Positions 38,482 through 47,803 are shown, counted from the first letter of the stretch. The stretch: 64,000 bases of DNA from Pelagibacterium luteolum (GCF_900100665.1 NZ_FNCS01000006.1:124001-188000), one strand, 5' to 3'. A program made the numbers and translations. The notes: a model not told the origin generated them from the letters alone.

Positions 38482-39231
38482 TTGAAAATACTTGTCCCGG
38501 TCAAACGGGTGCTCGATGCCAATATCGCCGTGCGGGTGAAATCGGACGGCACGGGCGTCGATCTTGCCAACCAGAAGATGAGCATGAACCCCTTTGACGA
38601 GATTGCCGTCGAAGAGGCGATCAAGCTCAAGGAAGCCGGGATCGCCAGCGAGATCGTCGCGGTATCGATCGGGCCTGCACAGGCGCAGGATACGCTGCGC
38701 TCGGCCCTGGCCATGGGTGCGGACAGCGCGGTGCTGGTCAAGACCGACGCCGTGGTTGAGCCGCTGGCGGTGGCCAAGATCCTGAAGGCTGTCGTCGCGC
38801 AGCAGAGCCCTGACCTTGTGATCATGGGCAAGCAGGCGATCGACGATGATTCCAACCAGACGGCGCAGATGCTGTCGGCGCTGCTGGGATGGCCGCAGGC
38901 GACGTTTGCGTCGAAAGTCGTGATTGCCGATGGCAAGGCGACAGTAACGCGCGAAGTCGATGGCGGGCTGGAGACGCTGGAGCTTGATCTGCCGGCGGTG
39001 GTTTCGACCGATCTGCGGCTCAATACGCCGCGCTATGCGTCGCTGCCCAATGTGATGAAGGCCAAGAAAAAGCCGCTCGAAGAGATCGACGCGGCGAGCC
39101 TCGGGGTGTCGCTCGACGCGACGCTCAAGGTGGTTTCGACGGTGAAGCCGGCCGACCGCAAGCCGGGATCAATGGTCGGGTCGGTGGCCGAGCTTGTCGA
39201 AAAGCTCAAGACGGAGGCGCGGGTGATATGA
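38482..39231 (+). CDS. etfB: Electron transfer flavoprotein beta subunit
   Basis: AMP-binding subunit of ETF, which collects electrons from acyl-CoA dehydrogenases (such as isovaleryl-CoA dehydrogenase nearby) and passes them to ETF:quinone oxidoreductase. The start is TTG 38482, set by AGGAGAG five bases upstream and by the family N-terminus [18 protein letters not shown]; the upstream open frame belongs to no family. Signature [20 protein letters not shown]. 249 residues; the stop overlaps etfA by ATGA. Confidence 0.93.
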   Translation: MKILVPVKRVLDANIAVRVKSDGTGVDLANQKMSMNPFDEIAVEEAIKLKEAGIASEIVAVSIGPAQAQDTLRSALAMGADSAVLVKTDAVVEPLAVAKILKAVVAQQSPDLVIMGKQAIDDDSNQTAQMLSALLGWPQATFASKVVIADGKATVTREVDGGLETLELDLPAVVSTDLRLNTPRYASLPNVMKAKKKPLEEIDAASLGVSLDATLKVVSTVKPADRKPGSMVGSVAELVEKLKTEARVI

Positions 39232-40157
39232 CGATCCTGGTTCTTGCGGAACACGATAATGCAACGCTTGCCGTAGCGACGGCCAAGGCGGTCGCGGCGG
39301 CCAGGGCGATGGGTGGCGACATTCATGTGCTGGTGGCGGGCGCCGGCTGTGGCGCGGTGGGCGAAGCTGCGGCGAAGCTCGATGGCGTCGGCAAGGTGCT
39401 GGTGGCGGACAATGATGCCTATGAGCATCACCTGGCCGAGACGGTGTCGGAGCTGATCGTTCACCTCGCAGGAGGATACAGCCACATCGTTGCGGCGGCG
39501 ACGACGACGGGGAAGAACACAATGCCCCGCGTGGCGGCACTGCTCGATGTGATGCAGGTGAGCGATATCACGGCGGTGGTGGGGCCGAAGACGTTCGAGC
39601 GGCCGGTTTATGCCGGGGCGGCGATCCAGACTGTTGAGGCGAGCGCGGAGACGGTGGTCGTGACCGTGCGTGCTTCGGCGTTCGATGCTGTGGGCGATGG
39701 CGGTTCGGCGCCTGTCGAGGCGGTGGATTTCGTGGCGGGGGCGCCCAAGGTGCGGTTCGTATCGAGGGATGCGGCGGTGAGTGCGGGACCGGAACTGGCC
39801 AATGCGCGGATCGTCGTGTCGGGCGGCCGGGCGCTGGGCTCGGAAGACAAGTTCAACGAAATGATCAAGCCTTTGGCCGAAAAGCTCGGGGCGGCGATCG
39901 GGGCGTCTCGCGCGGCGGTGGATGCGGGCTATGCGCCCAATGACTGGCAGGTGGGGCAGACCGGAAAGGTCGTGGCGCCCGACCTCTACATCGCCGTGGG
40001 GATATCCGGGGCGATCCAGCATCTGGCGGGCATGAAAAACTCCAAGGTGATCGTTGCGATCGACAAGGACCCCGATGCGCCGATTTTCGCCGTGGCCGAT
40101 TATGGGCTGGTGGGGGATTTGTTCGCGCTGGTGCCGGAGTTGACGGAGGCGCTTTAG
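39228..40157 (+). CDS. etfA: Electron transfer flavoprotein alpha subunit
   Basis: FAD-binding subunit of ETF. 309 residues; the FAD site is seen in [20 protein letters not shown] and [21 protein letters not shown] (quoted in parts), the standard ETF alpha signature. It overlaps etfB by four bases. A ~106-bp bipartite palindromic repeat follows its stop (40175-40280). Confidence 0.94.
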   Translation: MTILVLAEHDNATLAVATAKAVAAARAMGGDIHVLVAGAGCGAVGEAAAKLDGVGKVLVADNDAYEHHLAETVSELIVHLAGGYSHIVAAATTTGKNTMPRVAALLDVMQVSDITAVVGPKTFERPVYAGAAIQTVEASAETVVVTVRASAFDAVGDGGSAPVEAVDFVAGAPKVRFVSRDAAVSAGPELANARIVVSGGRALGSEDKFNEMIKPLAEKLGAAIGASRAAVDAGYAPNDWQVGQTGKVVAPDLYIAVGISGAIQHLAGMKNSKVIVAIDKDPDAPIFAVADYGLVGDLFALVPELTEAL

Positions 40158-40174
40158 GGAGCGAGTTCCGTGCA

Positions 40175-40280
40175 GTCATCCCGGGCGGAGACCCGGGAGC
40201 CAGTATGCTCGGAGGGGCGGGTTCCGCTGGGATTGATTGCGCTCGGAGGATACTGGGTCCCGGCGCAAGGCCGGGATGAC
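40175..40280. repeat. Bipartite palindromic element, full copy 1
   Basis: 106 bp: starts GTCATCCCGGGCGGAGACCC, has CAGTATGCTCGGAGG after it, ends GAGGATACTGGGTCCCGG and GGCCGGGATGAC. The two ends are inverted repeats of each other and each end is itself a hairpin. Between etfA and the pseudouridine kinase gene (convergent), it may end transcription on both sides. Confidence 0.8.
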
Positions 40281-40367
40281 AGGTGGGGGTGGACCCGCTC
40301 CGGGGGATTTGATTGAGGTCAGACGAGATGGCTGGCGCCTATGGCGCTGCGCGTCGGGTGCCCTGCC

Positions 40368-41252
40368 CTAGCGCGGTTGGGCGCCGAGTTTGGTGACGGC
40401 GCGGGCGCCGGTGGCGATGGCGGTGGCGAGGCAGGTGGCGGGGGTGTCGCCGCGCAGCTCGGCGGCGAGGAAGCCGGCGAGAAAGGCGTCCCCGGCTCCG
40501 GTGGTGTCCACGAGATCGACGGTCTCGGCGGGGAGTGAGATGGGGGCGATGTCGCGAGCGGCGTAGATAGCGCCGTCGCGGCCGCGTTTGAGGACCACGC
40601 GGGGGAACCGCTCCAGAAGCGCGGCGACCTGGTGGGCTGGGTCGGTCTGGCCGGTGAGCAGCGCGGCTTCATCGGCGTTGGGGACGATCAGATCGGCACC
40701 GGCGATCCAGTCGAGAAAATTGTGCGGGCCGACGGTTTCGAGAAAGCCGGTGGAGGATGGGTCGACGCTGAACGGGATGTCGCGTGCCGCGGCGCGGGTG
40801 GCGAAATCGAGGATGGCTTCGCGGGGGCCGGGCTCAAACAGGGCGTAACCGGAGATGTGCAGGCGCTCGGTGCCGATCAGCAGATCGGCGTGCAGATCTT
40901 CGGCGCAGAGGCGCGCATTGGCGCCGCGATCGGTCATGAAGCTGCGTTCGCCATCGATATCGACGAGGCAGATCAGCGTGCCGGTGGGACAGACCTCATC
41001 GGCGGCGAGATGGGCGGCGACCCCCTGCCCTTCGAAATGGCGCGTAAGGCGCGGGACATCGGCGGCGGCGACGCGGCCCACGAAATGGGCCTCGACGCCC
41101 ATGGCCGCGAGCCAGACGGCCTGATTGGCGCCCGAGCCGCCCGGCATGGGCTGGATGGTGGCCGGCGTATCGGTGCCGCGCGCGATGGGGCCTTGGGGCA
41201 CCACCAGGATATCGGTGATGACATCGCCGATGACGAGCACGCGAGCGGCCAT
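40368..41252 (-). CDS. psuK: PfkB-family carbohydrate kinase, probably pseudouridine kinase
   Basis: Ribokinase-fold enzyme, 294 residues. PMPGGSGANQAVWLAAMG and the anion-hole/catalytic signature DTTGAGDAFLAGFLAAEL are typical PfkB motifs. Placed five bases behind the pseudouridine-5'-phosphate glycosidase gene, it most likely phosphorylates pseudouridine to 5'-phosphate; sugar specificity is inferred from context only. Confidence 0.82.
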   Translation of the reverse strand: MAARVLVIGDVITDILVVPQGPIARGTDTPATIQPMPGGSGANQAVWLAAMGVEAHFVGRVAAADVPRLTRHFEGQGVAAHLAADEVCPTGTLICLVDIDGERSFMTDRGANARLCAEDLHADLLIGTERLHISGYALFEPGPREAILDFATRAAARDIPFSVDPSSTGFLETVGPHNFLDWIAGADLIVPNADEAALLTGQTDPAHQVAALLERFPRVVLKRGRDGAIYAARDIAPISLPAETVDLVDTTGAGDAFLAGFLAAELRGDTPATCLATAIATGARAVTKLGAQPR

Positions 41253-41257
41253 CTCGA

Positions 41258-42178
41258 TCAGCCCTGACGGGCCAGCGCAGCCGCGATTTTGGCGGCGACG
41301 GCGGCGTTGTTTTTCACAAGCGCGATATTGGCGACGAGGGATTTGCCGTCGGTCAATTCGAAGATGCGGTTGAGAAGATAGGGGGTCAAATCCTTGCGGG
41401 TGACGCCCTGCTTTTCCGCATCGGAGATGGCGGCGGCGATGCGGCCATCGATCTCTTCGGCGTCGAGTGCATCAGCCTCAGGGATCGGGTTGGCAACGAG
41501 GACGCCGCCTTTCATGTCGAGCTTCGCCTGAGCGGCGATGAGGGCGGCGACCTCGTCGGCGGTGTCGAGGCGGTAATCGACGCCAAAGCCGGACTCGCGG
41601 GCGAAAAAGGCGGGGAACGCGTCAGTGCCGTAGCCAACGACGGGAACGCCATTGGTTTCAAGCACTTCGAGCGTTTTGCCGATATCGAGAATCGACTTCG
41701 CGCCGGCGCAAACGACGGCGACGGGTGTCTGGGAGAGTTCGGTGAGGTCGGCAGAGATGTCGAAAGTCTGTTCCGCGCCGCGATGGACGCCGCCGATGCC
41801 GCCGGTGGCGAAAATCTTGATGCCGGCCATATGAGCGATCTGCATGGTCGTGGCGACAGTGGTGCCGGCGGTGAGGCCCTTGACGAGGATGGCGGCAAGG
41901 TCGCGGCGCGACGCTTTTGCAGCGTTAAGGCCTGTCTGGGCGAGGTGTTCGAGCGTTTCGCCGGCGACCCCGACATGGCATTTGCCGCCGATCACCGCGA
42001 TGGTCGCGGGTATGGCGCCATTGTCGCGCACCACCTGTTCGACCGCGAGGGCGGTTTCGAGGTTTTGCGGATAGGGCATGCCGTGGGTGATGATGGTGGA
42101 TTCGAGCGCGACGACGGGCTGGCGGTCGGCGAGCGCGTATTTGATCTCGGGGGCGATTTCGAGGAAGTCGGAGGACAT
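41258..42178 (-). CDS. psuG: Pseudouridine-5'-phosphate glycosidase
   Basis: Cleaves the C-C bond of pseudouridine-5'-phosphate to uracil and ribose-5-phosphate. 306 residues from ATG 42178; VVALESTIITHGMPYPQNLE, GKCHVGVAGETLEHLA, ATGGIGGVHRGAEQTFDISA and VCAGAKSILDIGKTLEVLE are all family signatures, including the catalytic lysine region. The longer open frame upstream has no conserved sequence. With psuK it gives an RNA-turnover salvage pair. Confidence 0.93.
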   Translation of the reverse strand: MSSDFLEIAPEIKYALADRQPVVALESTIITHGMPYPQNLETALAVEQVVRDNGAIPATIAVIGGKCHVGVAGETLEHLAQTGLNAAKASRRDLAAILVKGLTAGTTVATTMQIAHMAGIKIFATGGIGGVHRGAEQTFDISADLTELSQTPVAVVCAGAKSILDIGKTLEVLETNGVPVVGYGTDAFPAFFARESGFGVDYRLDTADEVAALIAAQAKLDMKGGVLVANPIPEADALDAEEIDGRIAAAISDAEKQGVTRKDLTPYLLNRIFELTDGKSLVANIALVKNNAAVAAKIAAALARQG

Positions 42179-42278
42179 GGCGAGGGGCCTTTGTAGGTTT
42201 GGCGGGATGCAAACCACAGGGCGGCGCGGGGTGCAAGAGGGGCGGCGTTTTGGAGCAGTATGGATGACGGGGGTGGAA

Positions 42279-43028
42279 TCAGACGATGGCGCCGCGGATA
42301 GAGAGCGCGCCGCCGGTGAAATCGGCATCGATGCGATAAACGCTGGCCAGGCGCTCGGGGGTGAGGACTTCGGCGAGGGTGCCGGAGGCGGCGAGCCTGC
42401 CGTGGTCGAGGAGGAAGGCGTGGTCGCAAAAGCGGGTGGCAAGGGTGAGATCGTGGAAAGAGGCGAGCACTGTCTTGCCGCGGCGGCGGACGATGTCGAG
42501 CAGAACGTATTGGTAGTGGAGGTCGAGATGGTTGTGCGGCTCGTCGAGGATGTAGATGTCCGGGTCGAGCGCGAGCAATTGAGCAAAGAACAGGCGCTGC
42601 TGTTCGCCGCCCGAGAGGTGGGTTGCGTCTTCGGTCGCGCGGTTGGCGAGGCCGACGAGGCCAAGGGCTTCGGCGCAGCGGGCCTGGGCCTCGTCGCGTG
42701 ACAGGGCCAGGGGCAGAAGGCCGAGGATGACGACTTCGGCAAGGGTGAGGCCCGAGAGCGAGACCGATTCCTGGACAAGTGCGCCGACTTTGGCGGCGTA
42801 GGCTTTGCGGTGCCAGTCCTTTATCGGTTTACCTTCGAGGCTGACGGTGCCGGTGGCGTCGGTTTCTGCGCGATAGAGGACGCGCATGAGGCTCGATTTG
42901 CCCGCGCCATTGGGGCCGAGCAGCGCGTGGAATTTTCCGCGCTGGAGGGCGAAGGAGACGCCGTCGAGCAGGACGGCTTGGCCCTTGGTGAGGGAAAGGG
43001 TGTCGAGCGTCAGAATATCAGAAGCCAT
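42279..43028 (-). CDS. ABC transporter ATPase (BtuD/FecE-like)
   Basis: A 249-residue ATPase with Walker A GPNGAGKSSLMR, signature HLSGGEQQRLFFAQLL, Walker B DIYILDEPHNHLDL. It starts at ATG 43028, inside the last bases of the permease gene (11-base overlap). Together with the permease and the binding protein, which lie behind a cobalamin riboswitch, it most likely powers corrinoid or cobalt uptake. Confidence 0.88.
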   Translation of the reverse strand: MASDILTLDTLSLTKGQAVLLDGVSFALQRGKFHALLGPNGAGKSSLMRVLYRAETDATGTVSLEGKPIKDWHRKAYAAKVGALVQESVSLSGLTLAEVVILGLLPLALSRDEAQARCAEALGLVGLANRATEDATHLSGGEQQRLFFAQLLALDPDIYILDEPHNHLDLHYQYVLLDIVRRRGKTVLASFHDLTLATRFCDHAFLLDHGRLAASGTLAEVLTPERLASVYRIDADFTGGALSIRGAIV

Positions 43029-44028
43029 TTCGGACCCTCCGGAGGATGTAAACGAAGGGCGGGGCGGCAAAGAGCGCAAGAAGTACGCTGAGCGGCAGTT
43101 CTTCGGGGGCCAGCAGCGTGCGGCAGAGAAGATCGACGACGACAAGGACGATCATGCCCAGGACGACCGCGACGGGGATCAGGCGCTTGTGGGGGGCGCC
43201 GACCAGCAGGCGGGCCATATGGGGGACGATGAGGCCGACAAAGCCGACGATGCCGGCGCCGGCGACCGAGAGGCCAGTAAGCAGCGCGGCGAGGCTGAGC
43301 AGCGCGAGGCGCAGCACGGGGAGCGGCACGCCGAGGGCGGTGGCGCGTTCATCGCCCAACAGCACGGCGTCAAGCATCGTGGCGCAGAACCAGGTGGCGA
43401 TGAACCCAAAAGGCAGTGCGAGGGCCAGCGGCGACATGTCGGCCCAGCGGGCGCCGGCGGCGGAGCCCATTAGGAAGCTCAGCGCATTGCGGGTGACGTG
43501 AGGGTCGGCGATGTGGATGAAGAAGGCCGAGACCGACGAAAAAAACAGCGATATGGCGACGCCGGCCAATATCAGCACGAGCTTATCCATGCCCCTGCCC
43601 GGCTGAAACGCGAGGCCGAGGGTGAGGACGAAAGCCAGCATGGCGCCGAGGAAGGCGAGGAGTTCGAGGCCGAAACTGGCGACGAAGGCGGCGGGCATCC
43701 AGACAATGGCGGCGGTGGCAGCGGCGGACGCGCCAGAGGAGAGACCGAGGAGATACGGGTCGGCGAGCGGATTGCGCAGGAGGGCCTGCATGATGACGCC
43801 AGAGAGGGCGAGCGCGCCGCCGACGAGCGCCACCATGATGACGCGCGGCAGGCGCCATTCCCAGATGATGAGTTCGAGATTGGGCTGGGCGTGGGGCAAG
43901 CGCAAAAGGGCGGCGATGCGATCGTCCCACGGCAGATCGGCCGTACCCCAGAAGGCGCCGGCCAGCATGGCGAGGACGAGGGCTATGAGGCCGAGGGCGA
44001 GCGTCGTGCCGTAGGGGGCGCGGGTCAT
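43018..44028 (-). CDS. FecCD/BtuC-family ABC permease
   Basis: A 336-residue permease of the type-II (BtuC/FecCD) importer family, with ten hydrophobic helices. Landmarks are LRLPRVIMVALVGGALALSG-type N-terminal loop (WRLPRVIMVALVGGAL), RNPLADPYLLGLSSGAS and GFVGLIVPHMARLL. It lies 763 bp behind the binding-protein gene, with the gap full of repeats, so coregulation by the riboswitch is likely but not certain. Confidence 0.9.
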   Translation of the reverse strand: MTRAPYGTTLALGLIALVLAMLAGAFWGTADLPWDDRIAALLRLPHAQPNLELIIWEWRLPRVIMVALVGGALALSGVIMQALLRNPLADPYLLGLSSGASAAATAAIVWMPAAFVASFGLELLAFLGAMLAFVLTLGLAFQPGRGMDKLVLILAGVAISLFFSSVSAFFIHIADPHVTRNALSFLMGSAAGARWADMSPLALALPFGFIATWFCATMLDAVLLGDERATALGVPLPVLRLALLSLAALLTGLSVAGAGIVGFVGLIVPHMARLLVGAPHKRLIPVAVVLGMIVLVVVDLLCRTLLAPEELPLSVLLALFAAPPFVYILRRVRNGF

Positions 44029-44791
44029 GGGGTGGTCCGGGCGATTGGGAGCGTGCGGGGAGACTGCGGGCGCTGCGGCCCCTCACCTCTGAGGGGAGCG
44101 GGAGTGGCGCTGTGTTCGGAAGTCAGCATGGGGGCACGATGTCGGTTTGGGCGTGAGGTGGCGAGATGGGTCCTCGGGTCGAGCCCGAGGATGACGGGGG
44201 GTGGGGTGGATACGGGGGCAAGCCCCACCGCTTGGAGTGGACGGAGGCGCGGACGTGGCTTGGATCGGCAGCCCAACATTCCGTGTGTCACCTTGGGCGA
44301 AGACCCTTGGGCCAGTATGCTTAAGGGCGGTGGGCAAATCTCGGGCGCGGAGCATACTGGGTCCCGGCTCAAGGCCGGGATGACCGGGGTGGGTGGGGCG
44401 ATGGGTGTAGAGCCACACCTATGCTTTGGACGGACAATGCCAACAAACCCGACCGTCACCCCGGGCGTCAGTATGCTCGGGCGCAGTGGGTAAATGGCGG
44501 GCGCGGAGGATACTGGGTCCCGGCTCAAGGCCGGGATGACAGGGGTGGGTGGGGTGACCTGAGTAGCTATAACGGCGAACTTAAGCGGGATGACCGCGGA
44601 GGGTGGGGTTTGTGATGAGCGCAGAGCTCCCCTCATCCAATTTTTCGCTTTCGCGAAAGCACACCTTCTTCGGCTCCAATCGCTCCAACGGAGCGATCGG
44701 TGGCTGAGCCACCGCCTCGAAGTCCCACCAAGGAAGGAGGAAAGCGAGTGCGGTGTGGAGGCGGCGCTTGGTGAAAGCCGTTGGGCGCTGG
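44029..44791. repeat. 763-bp repeat-filled gap within the B12 operon
   Basis: No gene. It contains, in order, a CCCCTCACC..GAGGGG hairpin (44080-44100), a half-copy at 44166-44195, two full copies of the bipartite palindromic element (44287-44384 and 44455-44540), and a CTCATCC-type composite with nested hairpins (44615-44740) that matches 32322-32440. The densest repeat cluster in the window. Confidence 0.8.
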
Positions 44792-45727
44792 TCACAGGGG
44801 GAGTGCCTCAAGGCCGGTGGCGAGGCGTTCGATGCCGTCGATGAAGCGGACGCCGAGGAGGGTTTCGGAGAAGGGGATGATGACGTAGCGCTGCTCCTGG
44901 ACGGCGCGAAGCTGGGAGAGGACGGGATCGGCTTCCATGTAGGCGATCTTTTCGTCGGCGGTGGACCAGCCGGCGTCGTTTATGACGATGACGTCGGGAT
45001 CGGCGGTGACGACGGCCTCCCATGCCAGATTGGCCCAGCGGCCCTCGACGTCTTCGGCGATGTTGGTGAGGCCGACGCTTTGCATCAGCAGCGCAGGGGA
45101 ACCGCAGCAGCCGGCGGAGTATGGGCTGTCGGTGCCGGAATCATAGAGGAAGGCGGTAAGGCCCTCGCCCGGTGAGGATTCGAGCGCGGCATCCAGGCGG
45201 GTGCGGAGTTCGGAGGATAGTTCGGCGGCGCGATCCTCGACGCCGAACAGAGCGCCGATGCGTTCGATATCGACGAAGATGGTCTCGACCGGGATCGGGG
45301 TGTCGCCGGGGTATTTGATGCGGCATTCGGAGTCGACGAGATAGGTGCCGACGCCAATGGCGTGCCACTCGGTTTCCGCGCCGAGATTTGTGTCGCGATA
45401 AGCCGAGTCAAAGCCGGAAATCAGGAAATCGGGGTTTTGCGCGAGGACCACTTCGCGGGCGGGGAGTTCGTCGTAGTGCTGGTCGATGGCGTCGTACTGG
45501 GCGCGCCATTGCTGGGGGATTTCGTCTTCGAGGAAGGCCGTGGCGATGAGGCGATCTTCGAGGCCCAGCGCCAGCATGATCTCGGTGGCTTGCTGGTAGA
45601 GCGAAATGGCGCGCGTGGGGGGTGCGTCGTATTCGAAGGTGGTCGCACAGCTTTCGATGGATTGGGCGAAGGCGGGCGCGGCGAAAAGCGTTACGGCGAG
45701 CGCCAGGGGCAAGCGAAGGGATGTCAT
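44792..45727 (-). CDS. Periplasmic binding protein of a BtuF/FhuD-like ABC importer
   Basis: A 311-residue exported binding protein: signal peptide LPLALAVTLFAAPAFA, then YEYDAPPTRAISLYQQATEIM-type N-terminal lobe (here FEYDAPPTRAISLYQQATE), a long helix, and VITADPDVIVINDAGW-like hinge region. It contains an unusual SAGCCGSPALLM. Overlapped by the upstream gene's stop (ATGA) and under a cobalamin riboswitch; ligand is probably cobalamin, cobinamide or cobalt. Confidence 0.85.
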   Translation of the reverse strand: MTSLRLPLALAVTLFAAPAFAQSIESCATTFEYDAPPTRAISLYQQATEIMLALGLEDRLIATAFLEDEIPQQWRAQYDAIDQHYDELPAREVVLAQNPDFLISGFDSAYRDTNLGAETEWHAIGVGTYLVDSECRIKYPGDTPIPVETIFVDIERIGALFGVEDRAAELSSELRTRLDAALESSPGEGLTAFLYDSGTDSPYSAGCCGSPALLMQSVGLTNIAEDVEGRWANLAWEAVVTADPDVIVINDAGWSTADEKIAYMEADPVLSQLRAVQEQRYVIIPFSETLLGVRFIDGIERLATGLEALPL

Positions 45728-46449
45728 TGCGATACCTCATGGATCACGCATTCGGGGAGCGGTTCGCCGGCTTTTAGGACGGTCGAAACGAAGCGGGAGA
45801 CCTCGGCTGGATTTGCGAGGCGATACCAACGGCCAGCGGGATAATGGGCCACGACAGGGCCGTTGTTGCAGGGGAACAGGCAGCCAGTGGTGGCGACAAG
45901 ACAGTCGCGGGCCATGCCCTGACGGGCCAGTTCCTCTGCAAGAACGGTCCTGAGCGGGCCGGCCTCGCGGAAATTGCAGCGCGGGCCGTTGCAGGCCAGA
46001 AGGTGGTGCTTGAAACTGGGGACTTCGTCCCAGCCGGCGCCATCGATCGACCCTTGGGTGGGATCGATGGGCGTGGCGGAATCGGCGTTGGCTAGGCTCG
46101 AAGTGGCCAGGGCGGTGAGGACGGCGGTGTCCTCGATCTGGTCGCGGGCGAGTGTGAGGTGGACGTCGGCGCGGCCGCGCTCCCGCTGCCAGTGGGACAG
46201 CGCGCCGGGAAGCCAGGCGAAGAGGCTGTCGGAGAACGGAATGCCCACGGGCTGGACGAGGATCGACCGCGCGCCCTCCCCGACCAGCGCATCGAGCGCG
46301 GTCATGGGACCGGCGTTTTTGCCCTCCATGCGGACGACGGCACAGGCGATCGGGCAGGCGCGCGTGAGGCCCGATTGCAGTGCCTTGAGGCGCCGACCGC
46401 TGAGATAGGGTTGCGATACGAGAAATAAGATTGCGTCAGGCGTCATCAC
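45724..46449 (-). CDS. CbiX-like / thioredoxin-like 2Fe-2S ferredoxin fusion protein
   Basis: A 241-residue cytoplasmic protein with two parts. Residues ~1-110 resemble the sirohydrochlorin/cobalt chelatase (CbiX) fold (VSQPYLSGRRLKALQSGLT, VQPVGIPFSDSLFAW). The C-terminal half has LLACNGPRCNFREAG and TTGCLFPCNNGPVVAHYP, the four-Cys pattern of thioredoxin-fold 2Fe-2S ferredoxins. First gene after the cobalamin riboswitch; I infer a role in cobalt handling or corrinoid reduction. Chelatase active-site His residues are not evident in the N-terminal part, so catalysis is doubtful. Confidence 0.75.
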   Translation of the reverse strand: MMTPDAILFLVSQPYLSGRRLKALQSGLTRACPIACAVVRMEGKNAGPMTALDALVGEGARSILVQPVGIPFSDSLFAWLPGALSHWQRERGRADVHLTLARDQIEDTAVLTALATSSLANADSATPIDPTQGSIDGAGWDEVPSFKHHLLACNGPRCNFREAGPLRTVLAEELARQGMARDCLVATTGCLFPCNNGPVVAHYPAGRWYRLANPAEVSRFVSTVLKAGEPLPECVIHEVSQ

Positions 46450-46554
46450 CGGGCCTTCTCTTGCGAGAAGGCGGGTGGGATCGCTTCAGCACATGTGCAG
46501 CGTCAAAATCCATCCATGCCCCCTGCCGGCACACCTCGTCCGGCTTGTAGCTTT

Positions 46555-46770
46555 GTTGCAGGCGGCAGGTCTCCTGACTCGCGGCGTTTCGATCGGATGA
46601 GGATCGAGCACCGCAACACCCCTTCCCGACTTAAAGTCAGTGGCTTGGCATTGCGATTCGCCGCTTACAGTTGCGAGGGCAGCTCCGGAATTGGCCCCTT
46701 ATGGGTAATCCGCACCGGTATTCCCTTTTCATCCGCGCTCTACTTGGCGGAACCGTCAGCGGGGAGAGTC
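46555..46770 (-). promoter_or_regulatory. Cobalamin (B12) riboswitch
   Basis: Read on the minus strand: CCGGTGCGG, the conserved core CCGGAGCTGCCCTCGCAACTG, TAAGCGGCG, AGCCACTGA, and the B12-box-like tail GAGTCAGGAGACCTGCC with GCCGCC behind. These are the consensus blocks of the cobalamin aptamer in order and spacing. It ends about 105 bases upstream of the CbiX-like/ferredoxin gene, so it should switch off the transport operon when adenosylcobalamin is abundant. Confidence 0.93.
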
Positions 46771-47047
46771 ATAGCGGGTGTTGGGGGGTGGGGCAAGGTG
46801 GGATGCATTGGCCGCCATATCCACTTTTGTCGGTTCGGGCGGAGACCGGGGATCCAGTATGCTCGAAGAGGGGCATTGGGCGGGGCGGTTCCCACTGGAG
46901 GCGGAGGATACTGGGTCCCGGCGCAAGGCCGGGATGACAGGTGGGGAGAGCGTGGGGGGAATTCTCGTACGCGTGTGGGCCGTCGTTATCGTGTGCGCCT
47001 AGGAGGCTCAGCGCACCCTTGCGATGAGGCTGCAACCATGTTCGCCG
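46771..47047. repeat. Intergenic region with full repeat copy (46829-46938)
   Basis: 277 bp between the riboswitch leader and the DUF1028 gene. A 110-bp bipartite palindromic element occupies 46829-46938 (GTCGGTTCGGGCGGAGACC ... GGATACTGGGTCCCGGCGC ... CGGGATGAC). The operon promoter should be in 46771-46828 upstream of the riboswitch, but I cannot point to a -35/-10 pair. Confidence 0.6.
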
Positions 47048-47686
47048 CTAGCGGCGCGGGAGGTCGGCGACGAAGTCGGCGTAGGGGCCGGTGCGGAGTT
47101 TTTCGAGGAGGGTGGAGAGGTCGTCGAGGGGGATGAGGGAGAAGTCGATGCGGGCGTCGATCAGGGGATAGGGCTGGTCGGTCACGATTTTGATGGCAGC
47201 GGATTGGATGCCGCGGGCGTCGCCGCCGGCGATGTCGGCTGCCGTGAGGGCGGCGAGCAGGCGGAGCTCGAGGGAGCCGGTGGCGCGGGCGAAGGCTTCT
47301 GCCATGGCGGGGACGACGCTTTCGTCAGCAAGGAGATTGCCGGCGATGGCGAGGTCGGGTTCGAGGTGAAGGCCGACGGCGCCGGTGAGTTCGGGGCCAC
47401 TCCAGCCGGCGGTCTGGCCGGTGCGATCCATGACGATGAGCTGGCGCTTGTTACGGCCGGGATCGGCGGTGGTGAGGGCGTAAACCACGGCCTCGGCCCC
47501 CTGCCCGGCTTCGAGCGCGGCGAGGCCGTCATGGGCGTAGAGCGGGTTTGTGAACCCTTGGGTGGCTATGGCGCCGAGGCGTGCGCGGGCATGGGGCACG
47601 AGCGAACCCACGGCCGGGCCGCCGGTTGCTGTAGCAACGCCGAAAGCGCCGGTGGTGCGGTCGAGGGCGAGGATCGAGAAGGTCAT
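47048..47686 (-). CDS. DUF1028-family Ntn-hydrolase-like protein
   Basis: A 212-residue protein from ATG 47686 (MTFSILALDRTTGAFGVATA). DUF1028 proteins have an Ntn-type fold and often accompany peptide or amide metabolism genes. Visible blocks are GSLVPHARARLGAIATQGF, GLAALEAGQGAEAV and ITADPGRNKRQ-like (LTTADPGRNKRQLIVMD). It is divergent from the oligopeptide ABC transporter genes, which supports a link to peptide use. Enzymatic activity not established. Confidence 0.85.
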   Translation of the reverse strand: MTFSILALDRTTGAFGVATATGGPAVGSLVPHARARLGAIATQGFTNPLYAHDGLAALEAGQGAEAVVYALTTADPGRNKRQLIVMDRTGQTAGWSGPELTGAVGLHLEPDLAIAGNLLADESVVPAMAEAFARATGSLELRLLAALTAADIAGGDARGIQSAAIKIVTDQPYPLIDARIDFSLIPLDDLSTLLEKLRTGPYADFVADLPRR

Positions 47687-47773
47687 CGGCGGGGCACTCC
47701 TCGCGCTGGGATAGGCTATCGCGGGCGCCTGGGTGGACCGCAACAGTGCCCGGCTCGCGGGGAGACGCTGTTG

Positions 47774-47803
47774 CTGGATCCCGGGAATAAATCCCGGGAT
47801 GAC
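47774..47803. repeat. Half copy of the palindromic element
   Basis: CTGGATCCCGGGAATAAAT then CCCGGGATGAC: the hairpin end of the bipartite element with an AATAA loop. An almost identical half copy occurs at 49673-49703, also ahead of a gene of the same transporter. Confidence 0.7.

Noticed and set aside
41258-42778. Long 506-codon reading of psuG as a fusion protein
   Set aside because: The first 200 codons are antisense-like Ser/Pro/Arg-rich sequence opposite the ABC ATPase; psuG begins at ATG 42178 with family sequence.
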